Assembly: GCA_964404765.1 (NCBI GenBank) | Contig: CAYOLL010000005.1 | Location: forward strand, 1-64,000 | Direction: 5' to 3' | DNA from: CAYOLL01 sp964404765 [NCBI: uncultured Gemmatimonadota bacterium] | GTDB taxonomy: Bacteria; 4572-55 | DNA length: 64,000 bases | Part shown: positions 18,747 through 28,500 of the stretch, in pieces | How the letters are laid out: the number at the start of each line of letters is the position of its first letter | Numbering within the stretch: position 1 is the stretch's first letter | The notes under the pieces: model-generated | Databases searched by the model: none | Told to the model about the DNA's origin: nothing | The model's input: the letters and a program-made list of their open reading frames with translations, nothing else | Program-made: the position numbers and the translations under genes

Positions 18747-20000
18747 ATGGAATCTCCAGAGTACAATCTCTTAAAAAAAATTTACTTCTTTGAACGCTTT
18801 AGTGATGACGAACTGCACTATTTTCTAAAAACAGTTTCAATACGGGATTGTACAGAAGGTCAGATCGTAGTAGAAGAGGGTGATCCCGGCGACGACATCT
18901 TCATTATTCTTTCCGGACAACTGAGCGTGACAAAAAGAGTACGCAGAAGTTCGGGTGAAGAAGTTCCGCAGCTTTTTGGCGTGCGCCACCCTGGCGAGAT
19001 GGTTGGAGAAATGGCATTAATGGATGAACGTCCGCGTTCGGCGCGCCTGACGGCTATACAACCTACCCGATTGCTTGTTTTTGATCGTCAGCATTTTGAA
19101 GAAACCCTGGAGCAGCATCCGCGTATCTTCTTCGATATCATAAAAGCATTAAGCCGACGATTGCGCGAGTCAAATGAGTACACCATTCAACAGCTTGAGC
19201 AAAAAAATAAAGAGCTGGAGCAGTGGAATGTCATGTTGGAGCAAAAAGTTCAAGAGCGAACGATACAGCTTCATCAGCGCAATTACGAATTAGAAGAGTT
19301 GAATAGAAAAAAGAATGACATTTTGGGTATTTGCGCCCATGACTTACGTAACCCTATAACAATTATTCAAGGTTATACCGAACTGATTATGGAAGCGCCA
19401 CTTTCGGAGCAACGTCGGCACGAAATTGGCGGCGAAACCGTTCAACATTGTCATAATATGATTTCCATTATCAATAAGCTGTTGAATATTTCTGCGATCC
19501 AAAACGGGCGGATTTACTTGGACTTTGGCGAAGAAAACCTGGATTTACTTATTTATACCACAGTTTCCAGTTTTGAGCACCTTGCCGCCAAAAAATCAAT
19601 TACCTTGGCAACTTCCGTAGCCGAAAATTTGCCCGCAGTCGTTATAGACTCCGTAAAAATAAAGGAAGTCCTGGATAACTTGATCAGCAATGCACTCAAG
19701 TACAGCCATCCACACACCACTATCGAAATAAGCCTAAAACGAACAGAGACCCACTTAATTGTCAGTGTAAAAGATCAAGGGCAGGGATTATCACAAGCAG
19801 ATATTGAACTGGCCTTTAATGAGTTTCAAAAACTATCGGCGCGCCCGACAAATAATGAGCCCAGCACCGGCCTGGGATTGGCGATTGCTAAGCGTCTGAT
19901 TCAACTGCATCAAGGCGATGTTTGGATAGAAAGCGAAGGAATCGGCAAAGGGGCCACGTTTTCATTCTCGCTGCCATTGCCGTCAAATGAAGTCGCATAA
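18747..20000 (+). CDS. Soluble histidine kinase with N-terminal cNMP-binding domain
   Basis: 417 residues. A CRP-type cyclic-nucleotide-binding domain is at about 1-140, with the phosphate-binding cassette GEMALMDERPRSARL intact. A coiled coil runs 145-195. HisKA has its phospho-acceptor His near 198 (CAHDLRNPITIIQGYTEL). The HATPase domain has VLDNLISNALKYS, then VKDQGQGLS, then STGLGLAIAKRLI. There is no transmembrane or receiver domain, so it would sense cAMP or cGMP in the cytoplasm and pass phosphate to an unlinked regulator. The ATG at 18747 is chosen over the TTG at 18741. It follows the GGDEF-PP2C gene by 195 nt. Confidence 0.9.
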   Translation: MESPEYNLLKKIYFFERFSDDELHYFLKTVSIRDCTEGQIVVEEGDPGDDIFIILSGQLSVTKRVRRSSGEEVPQLFGVRHPGEMVGEMALMDERPRSARLTAIQPTRLLVFDRQHFEETLEQHPRIFFDIIKALSRRLRESNEYTIQQLEQKNKELEQWNVMLEQKVQERTIQLHQRNYELEELNRKKNDILGICAHDLRNPITIIQGYTELIMEAPLSEQRRHEIGGETVQHCHNMISIINKLLNISAIQNGRIYLDFGEENLDLLIYTTVSSFEHLAAKKSITLATSVAENLPAVVIDSVKIKEVLDNLISNALKYSHPHTTIEISLKRTETHLIVSVKDQGQGLSQADIELAFNEFQKLSARPTNNEPSTGLGLAIAKRLIQLHQGDVWIESEGIGKGATFSFSLPLPSNEVA

Positions 20001-20068
20001 TTTGCGACCCATGAATAATTCCGACTAACAAGATTAGGCAAGAATTTGTTGTGCTTTGGGGAGGTTAG

Positions 20069-21055
20069 ATGAGAGCAGTTTTAGTTCAAAATCCGGGTAA
20101 TGCTGACCAGCTTAAGCTTGGCGAACATGCCACCCCTCGTTCAGATCCGGACGAATTGCTGATAAAAGTCGCCGCTGCCGGGATTAACCGGGCAGACATT
20201 TTTCAGCGTCAGGGCAATTACCCGCCACCGCCGGGCGCCAGTTCAATTTTAGGTCTGGAAGTTGCCGGAGTTGTTGAAGCTGTTGGAAGTGAGGTCAAAG
20301 ATTGGAAACCGGGTGACCGCATTTGTGCCCTGCTATCCGGCGGCGGCTATGCCGAATACGCCGTTGTGCCGCAGGAGCTGGCGATGCGGATTCCCAATAA
20401 TTTAACCATGACCGAAGCTGCGGCAATCCCCGAAGCCTTTTTAACAGCGTTTCAAGCGCTGCATTGGTTGGGGGGAATGCAGGAAGGCTATCATGTTTTG
20501 ATTCATGCGGGCGCAAGCGGTGTCGGCACAGCAGCAATTCAATTAGTTCGACATGCGCGTGCATCAGCCCACGTAACCGCAGGCAGTCCGGAAAAACTTA
20601 AGTTTTGCCTGGCGCTTGGCGCTAAAACCGCCATAAATTATAAAAATGATCGTTTTGCCGACAAAGTTTATCAAACTACGGGTGGATTTGGCGCAAATAT
20701 TGTTATCGACGTCGTCGGTGCGCCATATTGGTCACAAAACGTAAAAGCATTAGCAGTTGACGGTCGAATTATTTGCCTGTCATTAATGGGTGGGAAATTG
20801 GTTAGCCACTTTGATTTCAGCAAATTGTTCCGCAAACGCGGACAGCTTATAACTTCTACCCTGCGATCTCGCGGGCCGGAGTACAAGGCCCAACTTATCG
20901 AGCACTTTGCAAAATATGCCTTGCCCTTGTTTGAAAAGGGCGAACTAAAACCAATTGTCGACCGAATTTTTGATTGGAGCGAGGTCGCCCAGGCGCATGA
21001 ATATATGGAAGCCAACCGAAATATCGGCAAACTTATTTTGCGTGTGTCCGACTAA
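20069..21055 (+). CDS. NAD(P)H quinone oxidoreductase, PIG3-like medium-chain reductase
   Basis: 328 residues of the zinc-independent MDR superfamily. Visible are GINRADIFQRQGNYPPPPG, then GLEVAGVVEAVG, then the NADPH-binding HAGASGVGTAAIQL, and NIVIDVVGAPYW. The pattern RQGNYPPPPGAS is typical of the PIG3/TP53I3 subgroup, which reduces quinones with NADPH. GGGGAGG precedes the ATG. It converges on the cupin gene, with only 6 nt between the stops. Confidence 0.88.
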   Translation: MRAVLVQNPGNADQLKLGEHATPRSDPDELLIKVAAAGINRADIFQRQGNYPPPPGASSILGLEVAGVVEAVGSEVKDWKPGDRICALLSGGGYAEYAVVPQELAMRIPNNLTMTEAAAIPEAFLTAFQALHWLGGMQEGYHVLIHAGASGVGTAAIQLVRHARASAHVTAGSPEKLKFCLALGAKTAINYKNDRFADKVYQTTGGFGANIVIDVVGAPYWSQNVKALAVDGRIICLSLMGGKLVSHFDFSKLFRKRGQLITSTLRSRGPEYKAQLIEHFAKYALPLFEKGELKPIVDRIFDWSEVAQAHEYMEANRNIGKLILRVSD

Positions 21056-21061
21056 AAAACG

Positions 21062-21391
21062 TCAAGCGTAGTGAATTGCCAGCCAAATTGTTTTTTCAAC
21101 CGGGTCTGTCCATTCCACGCGATGTTTTTTATGGCTGGGAATATGGGTATAGTCGCCCGGATTCAGTTGGATAATATTACTGTCGCCATAAAAAAGAAGC
21201 CCGGCGGTACCTTTAAGTAAGATAACCCATTCATTCATGGGTTGATCATACCACTCACCGGTTGGCGTCGCCTGCCCATCCGAGATAATTCGTTCAATTT
21301 TTAACGTGGACGTGTTTAAGAGGCTTTCAATAAACTCTTGCGGCAGCTTTTCAGGAATTTCATCAAAAAAATTCTTTAACTCCATTTCCAT
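21062..21391 (-). CDS. Small cupin-fold protein
   Basis: 109 residues forming one cupin barrel. Motif 1 is degenerate (EWVILLKGTAGLLFYGD) and motif 2 is clear (LNPGDYTHIPSHKKHRVEW). The protein ends TIWLAIHYA. Such single-domain cupins bind a metal through His and Glu and have varied, mostly unassigned roles. Two in-frame ATGs lie at 21391 and 21385, both just after a GGGGG run. No neighbour defines a pathway. Confidence 0.75.
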   Translation of the reverse strand: MEMELKNFFDEIPEKLPQEFIESLLNTSTLKIERIISDGQATPTGEWYDQPMNEWVILLKGTAGLLFYGDSNIIQLNPGDYTHIPSHKKHRVEWTDPVEKTIWLAIHYA

Positions 21392-21562
21392 CCCCCGAAA
21401 TTGGATTTCAAATGTAACAAATACAAATAAAGCGGCAGGTCAAAAATAAAAAAAGCTGACTTTTAAAGCCAGCAAAAAATTGACGACCCAGTGGACTGTA
21501 ACTCGTTACATCGTGGTTAAATGGCTTTCTAAATCAAACTCAATATTCTTAAGTCAGGCGCC

Positions 21563-22321
21563 TTACATATAAGTCATTTTTCGCGTCATACCGCCATCTA
21601 CAATAAAGTTAGCGCCGGTTATAAACTCGGCTTGAGGCGAGGCCAGATATGTCACTAATGCGGCGATATCATCCGGTTTTCCTACCCGCCCGACCGGATG
21701 CTGATGATTATCGACAGGTGTATGAAGTGGTCGCTGGCGCTGAGAGCTTTTTTGCCAATCGCGCACTTCAATCCAACCCGGCGAAATAGCATTAACCCGA
21801 ACATCCGGTCCCAGCGACAGCGCTAAAGCGTGGGTCAACGCGAGCAAACCACCTTTAGAAGCAGAATACGCTTCTGTGTCAGGCTCAGACATCAAAGCGC
21901 GTGTTGAGACGATATTAATAATTGTGCCCCGGCTCTCTTTTAGATAAGGCGCAGCGTACTTGGCGCAAAGAAAAGGACCGGTTAAATTGATATCGAGAAC
22001 GCGCTGCCACTCGACTAAAGGCATATCGTTAAGCGGCAAACTGTGCGATATGCCGGCATTATTCACTAACACATCAAGCCGACTGAATTGATTCAGAGCC
22101 GTCTGAATCATAAACTTAACGGAATCCGCTTCAGACACATCGGTTTCCACAAAAATAAGCTGACCCAATGAGCGATATTCGGCTATAATTTCTTCCCCGG
22201 CTTCAGGATCAATATCCGCAATTAGGACGGCAGTCTGTTGCATTAAAAATTTGCGCACAATGGCTTTACCGATTCCCTGCGCCCCGCCGGTTACAATTGC
22301 AACGTGTTTTTGTAAATTCAT
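21563..22321 (-). CDS. Short-chain dehydrogenase/reductase
   Basis: A 252-residue classical SDR. The cofactor motif TGGAQGIG is near the N-terminus, followed by LVNNAGIS, the catalytic Ser in INIVST, YSASKG with the active-site Tyr and Lys, and the C-terminal GANFIVDGGMT. Asp after the second strand (IADIDPEA) suggests NAD(H) preference. The ATG at 22321 follows GGAGATAAAT and is preferred over a start nine codons upstream. The closest-looking relatives act on sugars or hydroxyacyl substrates, but the substrate cannot be told. Confidence 0.87.
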   Translation of the reverse strand: MNLQKHVAIVTGGAQGIGKAIVRKFLMQQTAVLIADIDPEAGEEIIAEYRSLGQLIFVETDVSEADSVKFMIQTALNQFSRLDVLVNNAGISHSLPLNDMPLVEWQRVLDINLTGPFLCAKYAAPYLKESRGTIINIVSTRALMSEPDTEAYSASKGGLLALTHALALSLGPDVRVNAISPGWIEVRDWQKSSQRQRPLHTPVDNHQHPVGRVGKPDDIAALVTYLASPQAEFITGANFIVDGGMTRKMTYM

Positions 22322-22618
22322 ATTTATCTCCAAAAACTCAAACTGCAAAGAATTAAATTATTATGGGTAGCTACCGCTACCGCCTCATATTATAGTTAAA
22401 ATACAGACTTTAGTTCATATTATTTTATTTGCAATCATTGTCGGTTTTATATAGATTGTTTCATAACAATTATCGGGGGATAATTGGCAGTACACCGCTT
22501 CATGCGGCAAATTTGGCGCATAAAGTTTTTTCTTGCCTTTATTAGTGAGCTACTTTAAAATATAGCACTGAAATCTCGCAATTTTCCATGCCAAAACTGA
22601 AAATGATTTGCTCATAAT

Positions 22619-22687
22619 CCTAAGGGTCCTGATTAGCGCATCTCACTATCAAGTAAGCTGTTGCAGGCCCCTTAGGCTTTTTTGCCG
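22619..22687 (+). terminator. Terminator-like stem with large loop
   Basis: The arms CCTAAGGGTCCTG and CAGGCCCCTTAGG differ at one pair and are followed by CTTTTTT. The loop is about 35 nt. No gene on the plus strand ends nearby, so it may close an unannotated transcript. Confidence 0.5.
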
Positions 22688-22784
22688 AGTCCAATACTTT
22701 TTTTGGTAATGGTAATATGCCGACTTGCAATCAAAATGAGTATTGTTCTCTCAATGTCATTAAGTTAAGAAAAGCCGACCCGAT

Positions 22785-22858
22785 TGTCATTCTGAAAGAA
22801 TCCTTTTCGAATCAAGCACTATACTATGATTTTGAAAAAAGATGCTTTCAGCATGACA
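22785..22858. repeat. TGTCATTC-type inverted repeat, copy 2
   Basis: The arms TGTCATTCTGAAAGAATC and GATGCTTTCAGCATGACA surround an AT-rich core that itself pairs (CTTTTCGAA with TTTTGAAAAAAG). Same family as 95-161 and 37286-37356. No clear flanking duplication. Confidence 0.7.
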
Positions 22859-23142
22859 GTCATGCCTTGTGCTTAACTAAATGATATTGATTGTTATCTA
22901 ACAAACAACGCGAAAAACGTCTCGACTTCGATTGCAAAAGGGCATTAGCAACTGATAACAGTAAGAAATGAAAAGATATACATCTCCTTTCTACGATTGT
23001 GCTTTTCGTCAAATCCAGCAGACTTGTAATAAATATAGAACGCGCTAAATCTTTTGCGGGCACTGAACATTTGTGGGACTTTACTCATCATTTATAGGCA
23101 TACAATAAGCTTTCAGCCTGGCATAATTAGGAAAGGGTGATC

Positions 23143-25356
23143 ATGTATCAAGCCGTAATTGAGCTAATGCGCGGTGGGTATGTTGTAAAGACTTCAGCAG
23201 GACCTATTCAGCTTGGTGTGCCGCCGGAAACTATTAAAGATACCATGGCCACTGACGTTGGTGTGCCACAAACGTACATTTTGCCACAGCAGCTTTTTTC
23301 TGTCGAGCGGGCGATCAGTTTAGCGGATCTTGAATTTCCGATATATTACAATTTTTTTATTAAACAACAGCGTATAGTGGTTATCTGTGAAGAAGACCAG
23401 AAAGAGCGGATGCGCAATGTCCTTAAGCAGACGCTTTTTTCCCCAATTACCCGCGAAAAAGTTATTGACGAATTTGCTTTGCGCGAGAATGATCCATCCA
23501 TTCCGGACTTTGGCAAAGAGCTTTCATTTTTTATGTGGTCTGCACATTTGGGTCGGCACTACAAGTGGGAAGATCTGGTTCAGTTCCGGATCATTCGCGC
23601 CAATCGGCCTTTGCGAGTCGGTGAAGTCACAATCACCTTGCACAAAAAACTCAAACATTTTGTTGTCACAGATAAAGGCAACGAAGTTGCAACGCTGCCA
23701 TGGGCATTGCCCGTAACGGTTCCGAAAATTGAAAAAGCCGATAATGACAAACTCTTTATTCCGCCGCTTTTTGGTGTTTCTGTCTTGGGCCGCAGCCATG
23801 GTTTTGATCCAACAGCGCCGACCAGCGGTTTTATCTTTTGGATTGACGGACGCGGCGTCATGGTGGACCCACCCGTTGATTCTAATTTAAAGCTCAGAAG
23901 CCGGAACGTCAGCCCAAAGTTAGTAAATGACGTTATTCTTACACACGTTCATTCAGATCACGATGCCGGGTTGCTGCAAAAAATCTTTGAAGAAGGCAAA
24001 GTCAATTTATACACGACGCAAAACATCTTCGAATCTTTTTTATGCAAAGCGCAGCATCTCACAAACTACTCAAAAGATGACCTTAAGAATCTCATTACCT
24101 TTCGCCCGATTCGCATCGGCATTCCGGTCAACATATTAGGCGCAAACTTTACCTTTGCCTATGGCTTGCATTCGGTGCCGACGATCCAAATGGCTATTTA
24201 TTTCCAAGGCAAAAGTATTTTTTACACTGCCGACCATGTCTACGATACGGATGTCTGGGAAAAGCTTCGCAAAGACGGAATTTTAACGCCGGGACGTTAT
24301 GAAGCCCTAAAGCGCGCGTCATGGGATCACACCATGATTCTGCACGAAGCCGGCTTTCCGCCAACCCATACACCCATTAAAAATTTGCTGGCTTTAGACA
24401 AAGAAATCAAAGACCGGTTATATCTGGTGCATGTCGGAGACAGCAATTTGCCACCGAGCTGTGATATTCGTTTAGCGCCATCATCCATCGAAAATTTTCT
24501 TTCCATTTCGGTTGAGACACATGAGTATCATCTAAGCTCCAAAATTCTGCGAATCCTTTCAAATCTTGATTTCATGTCAGATTTTCCGATCGCTAAACTG
24601 GTAAACATCATGCCTCATGTGGCGACCCGCTATTACAAAGCGAATTCTATAATCATGAGGCAGGGCGAAATTGGAGATGAATTTCACATCGTCATTCACG
24701 GCAATATTGGTATCCGCCGTGATGGCTCAGAGTTAATGGTTTATGGACCCAATGACTATTATGGCGAAATGGCGGTAATTTCCGGTAAACCGCGTTCGGC
24801 GGACGTTATTGCTAAAACTGATGTCGAAATTATTGTCATCAAGGCCAAAGACTTTTTGGCTTTTGGTGAAGGCACATCCGTCATACCCTATCTTGATCAG
24901 CTTGAGAAAACGCGGCGCTATGACTCATGCCCGCTGTTAGAAGGAAGCCCGGTTTTCAGCTTTTTGACGCCGACCCAGATTACGCAGATGCAGGCCATTA
25001 TGCGCCACGCCACATTCCCGAAAGATCATGTTTTAATCAAAGAGGGACAAGGCTTTACCAATGGTTTTATTATCTCGGAAGGAAGCATCTTGATTTTTCG
25101 GGAAAACAATCTTCTTTGCCGACTGGGACGGGGAAGTTTCATAGGCGAGTTAAGCCTTTTGCTGCAAAACAAAAAGCAGCACCAATGTAAAGCTGTAGCT
25201 GAAACCGACGTCCATCTTTATAAAATTGAACGTCAGCCGCTCAAACGATTTATCATGAATCATCCTGGCGTTCAAGTTCGGCTGCTTCATTACTCAAAAT
25301 ACACTGCGCAATCTTTTCACTTTCAGTTAGAGAACAAAAAACTGCTCCAAGCGTAG
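23143..25356 (+). CDS. Metallo-beta-lactamase-fold protein with two cNMP-binding domains (putative cyclic-nucleotide phosphodiesterase)
   Basis: 737 residues. An N-terminal region of about 200 residues has no motif I recognise. The MBL fold follows, with the metal motif THVHSDHDAG (268-273 for HxHxDH), further candidate ligands in YGLHSVP and YTADHVYD, and a late His in ILHEAG. A first CRP-type cNMP domain (about 475-575) has the intact cassette GEMAVISGKPRSADV. A second (about 600-705) is degenerate at that site (GELSLLLQNKKQHQ). MBL-type class II phosphodiesterases hydrolyse cAMP/cGMP, so a phosphodiesterase gated by its own substrate is a reasonable inference. The ATG follows AGGAAAGGG. 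The preceding GTG at 23137 is possible. Confidence 0.8.
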   Translation: MYQAVIELMRGGYVVKTSAGPIQLGVPPETIKDTMATDVGVPQTYILPQQLFSVERAISLADLEFPIYYNFFIKQQRIVVICEEDQKERMRNVLKQTLFSPITREKVIDEFALRENDPSIPDFGKELSFFMWSAHLGRHYKWEDLVQFRIIRANRPLRVGEVTITLHKKLKHFVVTDKGNEVATLPWALPVTVPKIEKADNDKLFIPPLFGVSVLGRSHGFDPTAPTSGFIFWIDGRGVMVDPPVDSNLKLRSRNVSPKLVNDVILTHVHSDHDAGLLQKIFEEGKVNLYTTQNIFESFLCKAQHLTNYSKDDLKNLITFRPIRIGIPVNILGANFTFAYGLHSVPTIQMAIYFQGKSIFYTADHVYDTDVWEKLRKDGILTPGRYEALKRASWDHTMILHEAGFPPTHTPIKNLLALDKEIKDRLYLVHVGDSNLPPSCDIRLAPSSIENFLSISVETHEYHLSSKILRILSNLDFMSDFPIAKLVNIMPHVATRYYKANSIIMRQGEIGDEFHIVIHGNIGIRRDGSELMVYGPNDYYGEMAVISGKPRSADVIAKTDVEIIVIKAKDFLAFGEGTSVIPYLDQLEKTRRYDSCPLLEGSPVFSFLTPTQITQMQAIMRHATFPKDHVLIKEGQGFTNGFIISEGSILIFRENNLLCRLGRGSFIGELSLLLQNKKQHQCKAVAETDVHLYKIERQPLKRFIMNHPGVQVRLLHYSKYTAQSFHFQLENKKLLQA

Positions 25357-25428
25357 TATAAACCTTGGAAGTAGTTTTCCACAAACACTTCCTGTTTTTA
25401 AATTTGCAATTAATCCACTTAATTTTGC

Positions 25429-25457
25429 TTGACATTATGACCAAAAGGCCATAGCTT
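25429..25457 (+). promoter_or_regulatory. Predicted sigma70-type promoter
   Basis: TTGACA at 25429-25434, 17 nt, then TAGCTT at 25452-25457. It precedes the secreted-protein gene at 25529 by about 70 nt. Confidence 0.5.
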
Positions 25458-25528
25458 TTCTTAGAAAATTAATCTGCCTGAACTTTTCTGTACCATCTGC
25501 TTTTTTTATAATCTTTAAGGAGGATGTC

Positions 25529-28500
25529 ATGAAACGGACTATGTCATTAGTCATGGCTTTTTTATTGGTAGTGGGGACAATTTCCCATGCCAATGCCGGC
25601 GCTACTTTGTCACTCGCAAAGCCAAGCGGCGGAAGTTGGGAAGGCCGGATCGGCTCTTCACAAAACGTTGTTCAGCTTTCCATGAGTAATACGACCAAAA
25701 TTCGTGGTGGTCAGCTCGATGTCACTTTTTCTCCGCCCGGAATTTTGACTTTGGACGATGTAATCGCAACCGGCGCCTTAGTATCATGGGAAAGCACCGG
25801 CGAGGATGTCGCGCCGTTTAACGCAAACTATTCCTCAAACAGCGCCCGCCTTTTATTTTTTGATTACCAGGCCAATTCGCTGGAAGCATCCGCAAATGAA
25901 GCGGCTATTTTGTCGCTGTCGTTTTCCGTTTCAGCGACGGCAACGGAAAATACGATTGTGACAATGTCCATCGGCGGCGAAATTGTTGTCAATGACGGCA
26001 TTACGACCGAGACTGTGGCGAAAACTAATGGGGCATTTAAGGTAACTAGCGGATGTACGCCGGGAGAGTTTACGGTCAACGCCATTGGCGGATGGAATAT
26101 GATCGGTTTGCCTTTAGATGCCAGCCCCGCTTTAGATTCTTACAGCTTTCTTACCGAATGCACTAGTTGTACCCAAATTGCCAAATATGACGGCACGTCT
26201 TTTTTGGGTGCAATTGATTTGGGTGGAGACTTTGTGGTTGGCGAGCAATTTCTATTAGTTCCGGGCGAAGGCTATTTTGTCTTTTTTGAGGCCGATGAAA
26301 ATGTCAAATTTGAAGGGGCCGATTTCAAATGCACCTCACCGGATGTTTCGTATCAAGCCGGTTGGAACATGATCTCGGTGCCACGATCCGAGCTTATTAC
26401 CGGGCTTGACTCCTACGCAATTCTTGCGGCAATCCCAGAAGCGGAGCAAATCGCAAAATATGACGGGACGTCCTTTTTAGGAGCAATCGACCTAGGAGGC
26501 GACTTTATTGTTGGGGAGCAATTCCCACTTAAACCGGGTGAAGGTTATTTTCTATTTTGCAGTGGCCCTGGTAAATGGACACCGCCTGTAACACGATCTA
26601 TCGCTCAAAAATCCGAAGCGCTTATCGCAACAGCGTCACCGATGCAAAAGGATATCGCAAGCGTTAAGGCCAACCTTAAATCTGAGTTAAGCAGTATCGG
26701 ACTTGAAAGCGCAGAGCGCACCGCAGATGTTGTCGCAGCGCTTCAGACCATGCCTAATATTTCAGATATCGTTGTAAGCAGCCCGCGCCACAATAAAGCA
26801 ACCGTTTCCTGGTTAACTTTAGGGGTAACGTCCGATACACGTGTGGATTATGGCACAAGCTCCGGTGCACTGGATAAAAACGTCAGCAATACTGCGACGG
26901 CAGAATTACACCGCATTGATGTTACCGGTCTGGCAGCGTTTTCAGACTATTTTTACAAAGTAACTTCAAAAAACGGTAGCGATGTTGCGACTTCTTCTGT
27001 CGCCTCTTTTAAGTCCGCAATTGATCTCGGAACCGTAACTCCCTGGTTTACCGCGGCCTCGATTAAAGACAAAACCGGAGCCGCCGCTGGCAGCGTAATT
27101 GTTTACATGAAAGGTATTAAAGGCGGCGTGGAGTCATGGACGGAGTCCGGTTTGACAAATGCTACTAATGGTAGCGTTACACTGGATTTAAAAGCTTTAC
27201 GCAATCCAGCCGACGGTGGGGCGTTTGGCTTTGCTACAGGGGATCAAATTGAGATTTGGGTCGACGGCGGAAGTAAAGGTATTCTTCGGGCCAGGCGTTT
27301 CACGGTAACAAGCGCAGTCGGCGCGGTCTTTAATGCCGGAAACTTGACCTTGGAAGATCGTGTCCAAGCCCAGCCTGTCTTCACCCTGTCATCATCCCCA
27401 ACCCTGGATTTTGGCAAAGTGGTCACAACGATGAGTTCGGCCATGAAAGTCACGATCACCAATACCGGCAATGTGGCGGGTTCTGTAACCGCTGTTAGTA
27501 CAGGTAATGCCAGCTTTACAACCGACTTTTCCGGCCCGGTTACATTGGCTCCGAGCGGCACTAAAGATGTTATGGTAACCTTTACTGCCGGAACTCCGGG
27601 CGACTTTACCGCCACGCTCAGCGTTGCAGGTGATGCGACCGCCCAATTAGCGCTTAAAGGCACCAGTGTAGCCAAGCCAAACTTTACATTAGCTAGCGGC
27701 AGCCAGGCCGCGCCAAAAGGTACAGCTACTTTTGGCGTCGCACTTGCCAATGAAGTGCCGGTGGCAGGTATAGAGTTTGCTTTAGAAACCGCCAGCGGGC
27801 TCAAGCTGCAAATTGGCAATGTTCAAACAACTGCCCGTGCGACAGGGTTTAGTGTTGCGCCGGTTGGTCCGACCGGGAAAATTTTATTGATTGCCGGGCC
27901 GGGCGCTTCCATTGCCGCCGGTACGGGTGATATTGTGAATATTGCCGTTACCGTAGACTCAGCCGCTTGCGCTGGTAATTATGTGTTGAAATTTGCAGCG
28001 GGCTCGTCGCTAAGCTCGGTTCCGCCGGCATCCGCTAATATCCCGCATACGACTTCCGAGACAACCTTTAAAGTGCTGAATACTCCCGCTGTCTGGAGTG
28101 CTGCAGATTCTCTCAGTTTTACGGTTGAGCAGAACACCCCGAACGGTGAACAAGTCAAAACATTATCTTTGGCTAACCTTGCCAAAGCCTGCCAGGGCAG
28201 TGACCTGACGGTGACTTCCCTGACGCTTAGCGGAAATGAAAAGGCGTCCTTTAAACTATCTACTGCAGGACCGATAACCATTGTGGCAGGCACCCCGGCG
28301 GATGTGCAAGTGACCTTTAAGCCGGTTCACCGCGATGCCATTCATAAAGCTGTCATTACTGCAGTTACTTCCGTCGGCACTTATCAAATCAAGCTGCATG
28401 GCGATTGGAAAGTTGCCATCGAGCTAACGGCGTTTGATGTGATTTCCGGTGTTGGCCAGGTCAGTTTGGCCTGGGAAGTTGGCGCTGGATCAACGGCAAT

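Larger units (their letters stand above)
22322..23142. other. 820-bp intergenic region without a recognised gene
   Basis: Contains a terminator-like stem at 22619-22687 and a TGTCATTC-type inverted repeat at 22785-22858. The rest (22350-22600 and 22860-23120) is AT-rich, with short open frames that show no family features. A small RNA ending at the stem is conceivable but unsupported. Confidence 0.5.

Noticed and set aside
22500-22700. Riboswitch or small RNA before the terminator-like stem
   Set aside because: I could not match any known class, and no promoter or conserved core is visible. Only the stem is listed.
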